Shown one piece after another: positions 44,379-52,190 of a stretch of 64,000 bases of DNA. The position numbers and the translations under genes are program-made. Within the stretch, counting starts at the first letter, position 1. Each line of letters starts with the position of its first letter. The notes under the pieces were generated by a model. The model was given only the letters and a program-made list of their open reading frames with translations. It did no database searches and was not told the DNA's origin. The stretch comes from Desulfomicrobium sp. ZS1 (GTDB taxonomy: Bacteria; Desulfobacterota; Desulfovibrionia; Desulfovibrionales; Desulfomicrobiaceae). The stretch covers positions 1,550,001-1,614,000 of the forward strand of contig NZ_CP100351.1 of assembly GCF_024204645.1 (NCBI RefSeq), read 5' to 3'.

Positions 44379-45392
44379 ATGAAGAAACTGACCGTCCTGA
44401 CCGGAATCACCACCTCCGGCACGCCGCACCTGGGCAATTACGTCGGCGCCATCCGCCCGGCCATCGAGGCCAGCCGCGATGAAAACGTCAACTCCTACTA
44501 TTTTCTGGCCGATTTCCATTCGCTGATCAAATGTCATGATCCGGCCCGCATTCATCAGTCCCGCCTGGAAGTGGCCGCCACTTGGCTGGCCCTGGGTCTG
44601 GATACGGACAAAAGCACCTTCTACTGCCAGTCCGACATCACCGAAATCCCGGAGCTAACCTGGATCCTGACCTGCATGACGGCCAAGGGCCTCATGAACC
44701 GCGCCCACGCCTACAAGGCCGCGGTGCAAGACAACGAGGAAGGCGGCAGCCCCGATCCGGACAAGGGCATCACCATGGGCCTCTACTCCTATCCCATCCT
44801 CATGGCCGCCGACATCCTCATGTTCAACGCCAACATCGTGCCCGTGGGCAAGGATCAGACCCAGCACCTGGAGATGACCCGCGACATCGCCCAGCGCTTC
44901 AACCACCATTTCGGCGAGCACTTCGTCCTGCCCGAGGCCCGCGTGGACGAATCCACGGCCGTGCTGACCGGTCTTGACGGACGCAAGATGAGCAAGAGCT
45001 ACAACAACTACATCCCGCTGTTCGCCCCGGAAAAGGACCTGCGCAAGCTGATCATGAAGATCACCACCAACTCCCAGGCCCCTGAGGAGCCCAAGGAGAC
45101 CGAGGGCTGCGCCCTGTTCGAAATGTTCCGCGCCTTCGCCACGAAGGATCAGGTCGCCGAAATGCGGGCCAAATTCGCCGCAGGCATCGGCTGGGGCTAC
45201 GTCAAGCAGGACCTGTTCGAGGTCGTCAACGCCCAGCTGGCCGAACCGCGCAAAAAATACGCCGAGCTGATGCAAAACCCGGCCTATATCGAGAAAGTGC
45301 TGAAGGAAGGCGCTGAAAAAGCCCGCGCCTACAGCCGACCCTTCCTGAACCGCATCCGCGAGTCCGTAGGGATCAAGACGCTTACGGCCTAA
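44379..45392 (+). CDS. trpS: tryptophan-tRNA ligase
   Basis: This 337-residue class I aminoacyl-tRNA synthetase charges tRNA-Trp. The ATP-binding HIGH-like motif is TPHLGNYVGA at residues 15-24, and the KMSKS motif is GRKMSKSYNN at about 201-210. The Trp-specific segment MNRAHAYKAAVQ, then GLYSYPILMAADILMFNANI, is well conserved. The length is typical. The ATG has an AAGGT site. A weak hairpin followed by T-runs at about 45,400-45,435 may end the transcript. Confidence 0.97.
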   Translation: MKKLTVLTGITTSGTPHLGNYVGAIRPAIEASRDENVNSYYFLADFHSLIKCHDPARIHQSRLEVAATWLALGLDTDKSTFYCQSDITEIPELTWILTCMTAKGLMNRAHAYKAAVQDNEEGGSPDPDKGITMGLYSYPILMAADILMFNANIVPVGKDQTQHLEMTRDIAQRFNHHFGEHFVLPEARVDESTAVLTGLDGRKMSKSYNNYIPLFAPEKDLRKLIMKITTNSQAPEEPKETEGCALFEMFRAFATKDQVAEMRAKFAAGIGWGYVKQDLFEVVNAQLAEPRKKYAELMQNPAYIEKVLKEGAEKARAYSRPFLNRIRESVGIKTLTA

Positions 45393-45459
45393 GTACGGGC
45401 TGGTCTTTGGACCGTTTTTTGTTTATGATTTTTTTATTATTCGAGTGATGGAGGATACG

Positions 45460-46125
45460 ATGGGAGCCGCAAAAAAAGTCGTTCAGCTGGAGCGCAAGAC
45501 CAAGAAAGACACAGCACCGGCCCGCAAGACCAAAAAGGTCGAGCTGACCGAAATCGTCAAGGAAGAAAAACCCGAAGTAACGTCCTTTACGGAATATGCG
45601 AGACTGGCCCAGAGCCTGACCCGGGAAAAATCCCTCAGCCATGACGAAGTCGAAGCGGCCCTTGCGTACAGGGCTGTGGCCGAGCCCCTGCACTTCACGC
45701 CAGCCCCCGACGACGCGCACAAAAGCGCTCCGCAGGCTGCCCCAGCGGCACCGGCCCCGCGCCGGGACATGAGCAAGATCGCCCTGTTCGCCTCCCTGGC
45801 GGCGGTGATCCTGCTGCTGGGCTTCTATTTCAACCTGAATCAGAACATCAAACAGCTGACCCTGCAGGTGCAGGACCTCTCCGTGATCAAGACCACTGTG
45901 TCGAGCCTGGACACCAAAGTCGGAACCATGGAGTCCAAGGTGGCGGAACTCGAAACATTGCCCTCCAAGACGCGCGCGGCGCTTTTGAGCTCCATCCTGC
46001 AGGAAATGACGCAAAAGACGTCCTACATGTCCACGCAGCTGCAGTCGCCGGAGCAGCAGGAAAAGCTGATGAAGGCCAAGGAACTGATCCAGCAGGTGCA
46101 GACCGAACTCAACACCCTGAATTAG
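45460..46125 (+). CDS. membrane-anchored coiled-coil protein of unknown function
   Basis: This 221-residue protein has a basic, Lys/Thr-rich cytoplasmic N-terminus and then a Pro/Ala-rich linker (SAPQAAPAAPAPRR). One membrane span lies at about residues 108-128 (IALFASLAAVILLLGFYF). A C-terminal helix-rich part of about 95 residues (QNIKQLTLQVQDLSVIKTTV, then a coiled coil) should face the periplasm. The start at the second ATG, 45,460, is set by a GGAGG five bases upstream; GTG and ATG codons at 45,445/45,448 precede that site. I recognise no family. Confidence 0.75.
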   Translation: MGAAKKVVQLERKTKKDTAPARKTKKVELTEIVKEEKPEVTSFTEYARLAQSLTREKSLSHDEVEAALAYRAVAEPLHFTPAPDDAHKSAPQAAPAAPAPRRDMSKIALFASLAAVILLLGFYFNLNQNIKQLTLQVQDLSVIKTTVSSLDTKVGTMESKVAELETLPSKTRAALLSSILQEMTQKTSYMSTQLQSPEQQEKLMKAKELIQQVQTELNTLN

Positions 46126-46138
46126 GGCGCGAGCCCGG

Positions 46139-46237
46139 AAAACAGTGCGACAGTGCACGCGATCATCTTGAGAGGCGAAACGCGGCCTGCGCCATAAGCT
46201 TCTCAAGATGAGCGCGAAACGAACGCCGCACTGTTTC
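46139..46237. repeat. nested inverted repeat (REP-like structured element)
   Basis: Two nested pairs of arms are visible: AACAGTGCG (46,141-46,149) with CGCACTGTT (46,227-46,235), and ATCTTGAGA (46,165-46,173) with TCTCAAGAT (46,201-46,209). They could form one long imperfect hairpin of about 100 bases. It lies in the 260-base gap before the oligopeptidase gene and may be a dispersed palindromic repeat or a terminator-like RNA structure. Confidence 0.5.
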
Positions 46238-46385
46238 TGCATAGCTTGCCGGTTCATGCAACCCTTTCTCATCTAACGATTGCCGCAAACTGAAAAGAGG
46301 CTTGCCTCCTTGCCTCCTTGTTCACTCCTCCCGTTTTTTATACACCCGTAGCCATCACTTGAAACGACCCATGCCAAGGACTGCC

Positions 46386-48470
46386 ATGCACGAGCCAAAT
46401 CCCCTGCGGAGCTGGGAACTGTGTCCCGATTTCCCTTCCATCACCGCCGATCATGTCATGCCGGCCATGCAACACGTCATTGCCACAAGCAGCGCCGAAT
46501 TGGAGGCCCTCGAACAGGCCGCGCCCCGAACCTGGCACGGTCTGTTGGTTCCTTTGGAGCGCCTGACCGACAGGGTCGCGCGCGTCTGGGGCGTGGCCAC
46601 GCACCTGCACAACGTCAAGAACAGCGACGCCATGCGTCAGGCCTATGCACAGACACAGCCCCTGGTCGTGGAATTTCACAACCGACTGGGCCAGAGCCGC
46701 CCCGTCTACGACGCGCTCCTCGCCCTGCGGGAGAGCCCGGATTTTCTCTCGTTCAGCCAAGCCCTCCAGCGGACCATCAGCCTGCTGGTGCGCGACGCGG
46801 CCCTGCAGGGCGTAGGACTTTCGCCCGAGAACCGCGAACGCTTCAATGCCATAAGCCAGGAGCTGGCCGAGCTATCCACCCGCTTCACCAATAATGTTCT
46901 CGACGCGACCCAGACCTATGCCCTGACCCTGACGCAAAAGGACGAGGTCGCAGGACTCCCCGAAGACTCGCTGCGCCTGGCCGCAAGCATGGCCCGGGCA
47001 CGCGGGCAAGAGAACGCCACGGCGGAAAACGGCCCCTGGTGCGTCACCCTTGACCTGCCCTCGTTTCTGTCCTTTATGCAGCACGCCTCCCGACGCGATC
47101 TGCGTGAGAATGTCTACCGGGCTTACATAACCCGCGCCGCCAGCGGCGATACGGACAATCTGCCCCATATCCGGCGCATTCTGAAACTGCGCCGGGAGCT
47201 GGCCAAGCTGCTTGGCTTTGAGAATTTCGCGGGCGTAAGTCTTGAACGCAAGATGGCCCCAAACGTGGACAGCATCAAAACCCTGCTGCGCACGATCCAG
47301 GACGCGGCCACGGACCAGGCCTTGAACGACCTCATTGAGCTGGGCGAACTGGCCCGCGCAGGCGGACAGTCCGATGACATCCAGCCCTGGGACGTCATGT
47401 ATTGGGCCGAAAGGGTGAAGGAGCAGCGTTTCGGACTACGCGACGAGCTGATCCGCCCCTATTTTCCGCTGCCGGCCATCCTCAAGGGTCTCTTCGATCT
47501 GATCGAGAACCTCTTCGCCGTCAGGATCGAAGCCGGCGCCGAGGTGCCGACCTGGCACGCGGATGTGACCTACTATCGGGTCAAAAACAGTGAAGGCCTC
47601 GAAATCGCAGGCTTTTATCTGGACCCCTACGCCCGCCCCGAAGAAAAGCGCGGCGGCGCCTGGATGGATGAACTTTACGGACGCAGCACGGTCTGCGCCC
47701 CACGCGGTCATGCCGTGCGCCTGCCCATTGCCTATGTGAACTGCAATCAGCGCCCGGCCCTGGACGACGCGCCCTCGCTGATGAGTTTCCAGGAGGTGAC
47801 CACGCTTTTCCACGAATTCGGCCATGCCCTGCAGCACATGCTGACCACGGTGGACCATGGCTTCGTGGCCGGAATCTCCAATATCGAATGGGATGCCGTG
47901 GAGCTGCCGAGTCAGTTCATGGAAAACTGGTGTTACCACCTTCAGACCCTGACCGGGCTGGCCCGCCATTACCGCACAGGGGAGCCCATGGCCGCGGAAC
48001 CTCTGGACCAGATCCTTGAAACCCGGACCTTTCGCGCCGGTTCCAACGCCCTGCGCCAGGTCTGCTTCGCCCTGACCGACCTGGCCCTGCACACGGCCGA
48101 TCCGGACACCCTTGATCCCACGGACACCGCCCAGCGTATCGCCCGCGAAATCCTGCCCCTGCCGCCACTGCCCGAGGACCGCTTCCTGTGCTCCTTCTCG
48201 CACATCTTTGCCGGCGGCTACGCGGCCGGGTATTACAGCTACAAATGGGCCGAAGTTTTGAGCGCCGACGCTTTCGGCGCGTTTGTGGACGCCGGGCTTG
48301 AAGATCCGGCCCGCAGACAGGATATGGGCCTGTGCTTCCGGAATACGGTCCTGGCCCTGGGCGGCAGCCGTCACCCCATGGACATTTTTCGTCTTTTTCG
48401 AGGTCGCGAACCCGACCCAAGGGCCCTCCTGCGCCAGGAAGGCCTTTTGCCTGCAAACAAGGATAACTAG
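46386..48470 (+). CDS. prlC: M3-family oligopeptidase A
   Basis: This zinc metallopeptidase of about 694 residues, of the thimet/oligopeptidase A family, degrades short peptides, including released signal peptides, in the cytoplasm. The catalytic motif HEFGHALQHM is at about residues 475-484, and the conserved downstream Glu region VELPSQFMENWCY follows. SHIFAGGYAAGYYSYKWAEV near the C-terminus is another family hallmark. The start at 46,386 has an AAGGA site five bases upstream and matches the family N-terminus (NPLRSWELCPDFPSITADHV); upstream in-frame starts lack this. The stop codon directly abuts the next gene's ATG. Confidence 0.93.
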   Translation: MHEPNPLRSWELCPDFPSITADHVMPAMQHVIATSSAELEALEQAAPRTWHGLLVPLERLTDRVARVWGVATHLHNVKNSDAMRQAYAQTQPLVVEFHNRLGQSRPVYDALLALRESPDFLSFSQALQRTISLLVRDAALQGVGLSPENRERFNAISQELAELSTRFTNNVLDATQTYALTLTQKDEVAGLPEDSLRLAASMARARGQENATAENGPWCVTLDLPSFLSFMQHASRRDLRENVYRAYITRAASGDTDNLPHIRRILKLRRELAKLLGFENFAGVSLERKMAPNVDSIKTLLRTIQDAATDQALNDLIELGELARAGGQSDDIQPWDVMYWAERVKEQRFGLRDELIRPYFPLPAILKGLFDLIENLFAVRIEAGAEVPTWHADVTYYRVKNSEGLEIAGFYLDPYARPEEKRGGAWMDELYGRSTVCAPRGHAVRLPIAYVNCNQRPALDDAPSLMSFQEVTTLFHEFGHALQHMLTTVDHGFVAGISNIEWDAVELPSQFMENWCYHLQTLTGLARHYRTGEPMAAEPLDQILETRTFRAGSNALRQVCFALTDLALHTADPDTLDPTDTAQRIAREILPLPPLPEDRFLCSFSHIFAGGYAAGYYSYKWAEVLSADAFGAFVDAGLEDPARRQDMGLCFRNTVLALGGSRHPMDIFRLFRGREPDPRALLRQEGLLPANKDN

Positions 48471-49310
48471 ATGTCGATTCAATGGTTTCCCGGCCACATG
48501 CACCGGGCCAGAAAGCAGATAGCCTTGGTCATGGCCAAGGTTGACGTGGTCATCGAAGTGCTCGATGCCCGCCTGCCCGGTTACAGCGAAAATCCCTTGC
48601 TGCGTGAACTTCGCGGACCAAGGCCGTGCCTGAAAGTTCTGAACAAGAGCGATCTGGCCGACCCGGCCGTGACCGCGTCCTGGATGGATTTCTACCGCGA
48701 ATGCGGCACCGTGCCCATGGAAATAAGCGCCACCTCCCCCAAGGACGCCAAGCGGATTCTGGCCATCCTGCCGGGCATGGTCAAAGAGCGCAATTTCCTC
48801 ATGCAGCCCGTCAACTGCCTCATCGTCGGCATCCCCAATGTGGGCAAGTCCACCCTCATGAACACCCTGGTCGGGCGTAAGGTCGCCCGGGCCGCCAACC
48901 AGGCCGCCATCACCACCAAGCAGAAACGGGTCCATATCGGCGACGAGCTGACCCTGTACGACACCCCCGGCGTGCTCTGGCCCAAGATCGTGAGCGCCAC
49001 GGCCTCCTACATGCTGGCCGGCAGCGGCGCGGTGCGCGAGACCGCCATGGACAACGCCGAGGTCGCCGCACACGTCGGAGATTATCTTTTGCGCGAATAC
49101 CCGATCCTGATCCAAGAACGCTATAAGCTCGCCGAACTGCCTCAGGAAGGCCTTGAGCTGCTCGAAGCTCTCGGCAAAAAACGCGGCTGTCTGATCAAAG
49201 GCGGCGAAGTGGACGTGACCAAGGCGGCGGGCATCCTTTTGAATGAACTGCGTACCGGACAGATCGGGCGCATCAGCCTGCAAAAGCCGCCTGCGCCCAA
49301 AGCGGCATAA
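48471..49310 (+). CDS. ylqF: ribosome biogenesis GTPase YlqF/RbgA
   Basis: This 279-residue circularly permuted GTPase acts in late assembly of the large ribosomal subunit. The motifs are in permuted order: G4 NKSDLAD near residue 59, then G1 GIPNVGKST near 120, then G3 DTPGV near 164. The N-terminus IQWFPGHMHRARKQI is the YlqF signature. It starts on the base after the oligopeptidase stop, so translation is probably coupled. A strong terminator follows. Confidence 0.95.
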   Translation: MSIQWFPGHMHRARKQIALVMAKVDVVIEVLDARLPGYSENPLLRELRGPRPCLKVLNKSDLADPAVTASWMDFYRECGTVPMEISATSPKDAKRILAILPGMVKERNFLMQPVNCLIVGIPNVGKSTLMNTLVGRKVARAANQAAITTKQKRVHIGDELTLYDTPGVLWPKIVSATASYMLAGSGAVRETAMDNAEVAAHVGDYLLREYPILIQERYKLAELPQEGLELLEALGKKRGCLIKGGEVDVTKAAGILLNELRTGQIGRISLQKPPAPKAA

Positions 49311-49331
49311 GTTCGGCCCTGCAGAAAACTG

Positions 49332-49378
49332 AACAAGCCAGGCCTGCCCCGTAATGGGCGGACCTGGCTTGTTTTTTT
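49332..49378. terminator. terminator shared by ylqF and pspF
   Basis: The 18-bp arms at 49,332-49,349 and 49,356-49,373 pair with two mismatches, and a T7 run follows on the plus strand. It lies between two convergent genes and has weaker A-rich sequence on its left side for the opposite direction. Confidence 0.8.
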
Positions 49379-49400
49379 CCAAGGTGAGTGCGACGCACCG

Positions 49401-50432
49401 TCAGTCTTCCCGGTCCGCGCCAAGCCTGCGATACAGCCCGCGGAACTGATGGTAGGTCAGTCCCAGCAGATCGGCGGCCCGCTTTTGGTTGTGGCGGCTT
49501 TGCTCCAGGGCCGCAGCCAGATACGCCTCTTCCAACTCGCGCACGGCCCTTGCCAGCGGAATGCCCAGATCAGGCTTGGCGCAGCGCAAAACGCCATCCC
49601 TTGCCGTTACAATTGTCGGTGCTGCGGGTTCGGCCCGCTCCACCGGGCGATACGGAGACGAGAAGGGATCAAAGACAACTTCTCTGATTGTTCCCGGACC
49701 GGTGCGGTACACAGCCCGCTCGACCACGTTCTTGAGCTCGCGCACATTGCCCGGCCAAGGGTGGGACGTGAGCATGGACATGGCCCGCGCGGAAAACTCC
49801 GGCGATTCGGGATAGCCCATGCCTATGGCCATGCGTGCGGCGAAATGCCGGGTCAGCACCTGCACGTCCCCTTCGCGCATGCGCAGCGGCGGCACGGTCA
49901 GCACCTCGAAGCTCAGGCGATCCAGCAAATCCTCCTTGAAAGCGCCAAGCTTGGCCCGCTGCGGAAGATCCACATTGGTCGCGCCCACGATGCGCACGTT
50001 GACCGTCACCGGCCGGCTTCCTCCAACCCGGTCGAAAGATCCGTATTCCACCACACGCAATATCTTTTCCTGCGCCTCCGGCGAGAGGTTCGCGATCTCG
50101 TCCAGAAACAGGGTGCCGGTGTCCGCGTTCTCGAAGCGCCCTTTACGGCGCATCGTAGCGCCGGTGAACGCCCCGACCTCGTGCCCGAAGAGTTCCGCAT
50201 CCAGAAGCGATCCGGCCAGGGCCGCGCAGTTGAGCGTGACCAGCGGTCCCTGCCAGCGCTGCGAAAGATAATGCAGGCGCGCGGCGGCCAGCTCCTTGCC
50301 GGTGCCGCGCTCGCCGATGATGAGCACCGGCCTGTCTATCCGCGCCACGCGGGATAGCTGTTCCTGAAAATGCAGAAATGCCTCGGACTGGCCAATGGCT
50401 TCCATGGGTGATGACGGATATGCTGCTTCCAT
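49401..50432 (-). CDS. pspF: phage-shock-protein operon activator PspF
   Basis: This 343-residue σ54 activator lacks a receiver domain, as PspF does. Walker A is GERGTGKE at residues 40-47, the σ54-contact loop GAFTGA is near residue 84, and Walker B is TLFLDEIANLS. A Fis-type helix-turn-helix closes the protein (NQKRAADLLGLTYHQFRGLY). In Enterobacteria PspA binds and inhibits PspF until membrane stress releases it. The gene is divergent from pspABC with 168 bases between, the classical arrangement. The ATG at 50,432 lacks a good Shine-Dalgarno site; two TTG codons lie just upstream. Confidence 0.93.
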   Translation of the reverse strand: MEAAYPSSPMEAIGQSEAFLHFQEQLSRVARIDRPVLIIGERGTGKELAAARLHYLSQRWQGPLVTLNCAALAGSLLDAELFGHEVGAFTGATMRRKGRFENADTGTLFLDEIANLSPEAQEKILRVVEYGSFDRVGGSRPVTVNVRIVGATNVDLPQRAKLGAFKEDLLDRLSFEVLTVPPLRMREGDVQVLTRHFAARMAIGMGYPESPEFSARAMSMLTSHPWPGNVRELKNVVERAVYRTGPGTIREVVFDPFSSPYRPVERAEPAAPTIVTARDGVLRCAKPDLGIPLARAVRELEEAYLAAALEQSRHNQKRAADLLGLTYHQFRGLYRRLGADRED

Positions 50433-50541
50433 CGCCAACAAATAGTTTAATTAACCAAATCATGCAATAATGGACCAAACCAGCAAAATACAATTTACAG
50501 AAGTCAATTAGATTTCAGCTTGTTGCAGCACAATTCAGTTC

Positions 50542-50558
50542 TGGCATGCTCTCTGCTC
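50542..50558 (+). promoter_or_regulatory. σ54 (-24/-12) promoter of pspABC
   Basis: The sequence CTGGCATGCTCTCTGCT carries GG (50,544-50,545) and GC (50,556-50,557) separated by exactly 10 bases, matching TGGCAC-N5-TTGC. It lies about 43 bases before the pspA start and between pspA and the divergent σ54 activator gene. Confidence 0.85.
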
Positions 50559-50600
50559 ATGACGTAGTAATCAAAAACGTCGTTACTCGTGGAGGAACTC

Positions 50601-51260
50601 ATGGGCGTATTTACCAGATTTAAAGACATTATCGGTTCCAATATCAATTCCATGCTGGACAAGGCCGAAGAGCCGGAAAAGATGATCCGGCTCATGATTC
50701 AGGAGATGGAAGAGACCTCGGTGGAGCTCAAGGCCGCCTGTGCCGGACTCATGGCCGATCAGAAGCGCATTGCCAGAGAACTGTCGCAGATCGGCGAGCG
50801 TACGGAGCTCTGGAGCAACAGGGCAAAGCTTGCCATGGAAAAGGGACGGGAAGATCTGGCCCGGGAGGCACTTCTCGAAAAGCTGAGCGCCCAGCGCCTG
50901 AGCGAAGGGCTGGAGCGGGAGCGGGAGCGTTTCGCGGTGCTGATCGAACAGGCCCGTGAAGACATCGAACAACTCGAAGCCAAGCTCGAATCGGCCAAGG
51001 AGCGCCAGCGCAGCCTGGCCAAGCGCCATGTGCGCGCGGACCAGCGCATGCGGGCCCGCTCCAACGTCTCGCGGGTCCAGTCCAGCGACGTGATGATGCG
51101 TTTCGATCAGTTCGAACAGCGCATTGAACGCATGGAAGCCGAGGCCGAACTGGCAGCCCCGCGCCAGAACCGGAACCTGGAACAGGAATTCGCCCTGCTT
51201 GAGGGCGGCGACGAAGTCGAAGAACAGCTTGCGTCCATGCGCTCCGCCGCCAAGGAATAG
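50601..51260 (+). CDS. pspA: phage shock protein A
   Basis: This 219-residue PspA/IM30-family protein has the standard start MGVFTRFKDIIGSNINSMLD, whose amphipathic helix binds stressed membranes, followed by almost continuous coiled-coil helices. It forms ESCRT-III-like polymers on the inner face of the cytoplasmic membrane and also inhibits PspF. The ATG at 50,601 has GGAGG at 50,591-50,595; a short upstream in-frame extension would cover that site. It is the first gene of the σ54-driven pspABC operon. Confidence 0.96.
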   Translation: MGVFTRFKDIIGSNINSMLDKAEEPEKMIRLMIQEMEETSVELKAACAGLMADQKRIARELSQIGERTELWSNRAKLAMEKGREDLAREALLEKLSAQRLSEGLERERERFAVLIEQAREDIEQLEAKLESAKERQRSLAKRHVRADQRMRARSNVSRVQSSDVMMRFDQFEQRIERMEAEAELAAPRQNRNLEQEFALLEGGDEVEEQLASMRSAAKE

Positions 51261-51332
51261 CGCAGCTGAAAATTTGTTTGGCGGCCGCCACTGCCTCGGC
51301 TATGCGGTTACAAACACGCAAGGAGAAGACGC

Positions 51333-51563
51333 ATGGAACATTTTTTCGGCTTCATATTCGTGCTCATGACTGCCGGTATTCTGCTGGTCGGCGCGGTGAT
51401 CTTCGGTTTCATCAAGATGTTCACCAAATCGGGCGAGGTCAATGTGGCCCGGGAAGCGCAGATGATCCAGGAGATCTATAACGGCATGTCACGCATGGAA
51501 GAGCGCATCGAAGCGCTGGAAACCATCCTCCTGGAAAAGGACGGCAAGGAGAGAAAATCGTGA
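51333..51563 (+). CDS. pspB: phage shock protein B
   Basis: This 76-residue protein has one N-terminal membrane span (FGFIFVLMTAGILLVGAVIF, about residues 5-26) and a cytoplasmic coiled coil (MIQEIYNGMSRMEERIEALE). With PspC it relays membrane stress by drawing PspA away from PspF. It has an AAGGAG site and overlaps the pspC start by four bases (GTGA), so translation is probably coupled. Confidence 0.92.
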   Translation: MEHFFGFIFVLMTAGILLVGAVIFGFIKMFTKSGEVNVAREAQMIQEIYNGMSRMEERIEALETILLEKDGKERKS

Positions 51564-52003
51564 GAGCTTTCGGACGCGGCAATGGCCGCATGCGTGGCGG
51601 CGGATTTCAAGGATCGCGCTGGAGGCGGCCCGTGGATGAACAACGCGACCTCTACCGAGCCCGGAACGGAGTTTTTCTCGGTGTATGCAACGGCATCGCC
51701 AGATACTTCGACATCGCCCCCGGAGCGGTGCGAGCCGTCGTCATCCTTCTCTTCCTGGTCACCGGCATCTGGCCGGTGGGGCTTTTATACCTCATTGCGG
51801 CCATGGTCATGAAGATGGAGCCGGTAGTGCCCTTCAACGGCCCTGCGGACCAGGAATTCTACAATTCCTACACCAGCTCCCGGGCCGGAGCTCTGGAGCG
51901 GATCAAGCGCAAATTCGACAGCCTGGACCGCAGACTTCGGCGTATGGAGGACGTGGTCACCAGCCGCGATTTCGAATGGGAACGACGTATGCGCAATTCA
52001 TAA
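51560..52003 (+). CDS. pspC: phage shock protein C
   Basis: This 147-residue PspC-domain protein has the hallmark LYRARNGVFLGVCNGIARYF, then FDIAPGAVRAVVIL, at about residues 31-65. Hydrophobic spans follow to about 90, then a C-terminal coiled-coil tail with ERIKRKFDSLDRRLRRMEDV. It starts at a GTG inside the pspB stop. The N-terminal 25 residues are Gly/Arg-rich and unusual for the family. Confidence 0.93.
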   Translation: MRAFGRGNGRMRGGGFQGSRWRRPVDEQRDLYRARNGVFLGVCNGIARYFDIAPGAVRAVVILLFLVTGIWPVGLLYLIAAMVMKMEPVVPFNGPADQEFYNSYTSSRAGALERIKRKFDSLDRRLRRMEDVVTSRDFEWERRMRNS

Positions 52004-52153
52004 CAGTCCGTTGAAAAACGGCGATCTGCTGCGTCAGCGAAAAAAGTCAGACCGCTTATGTATGCGAAAGTACACTGCGCGTCCTGGCTTTTTTCGCTTC
52101 CTTGCATCTCACCATTTTTGAACAGACTGCGAATTTTGAGTTTTTCAACAGTC
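52004..52153. repeat. MITE-like palindromic element serving as the psp terminator
   Basis: This 150-base element begins one base after the pspC stop. Near its ends it carries GTTGAAAAAC (left) and its reverse complement GTTTTTCAAC (right, about 52,139-52,149). Inside are 14-bp arms GCGAAAAAAGTCAG (52,037-52,050) and CTGGCTTTTTTCGC (52,084-52,097) with one mismatch. The inner hairpin with its T6 run can end transcription from both sides. Its terminal repeats and size suggest a non-autonomous dispersed element. Confidence 0.6.
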
Positions 52154-52190
52154 AGAAAGCCGCCCCCGCGATCATCCACCAGACAATCCA

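Noticed and set aside
45393-45440. Possible trpS terminator
   Set aside because: Only a 4-bp GGTC/GACC stem precedes the T-runs; too weak to list as a terminator.
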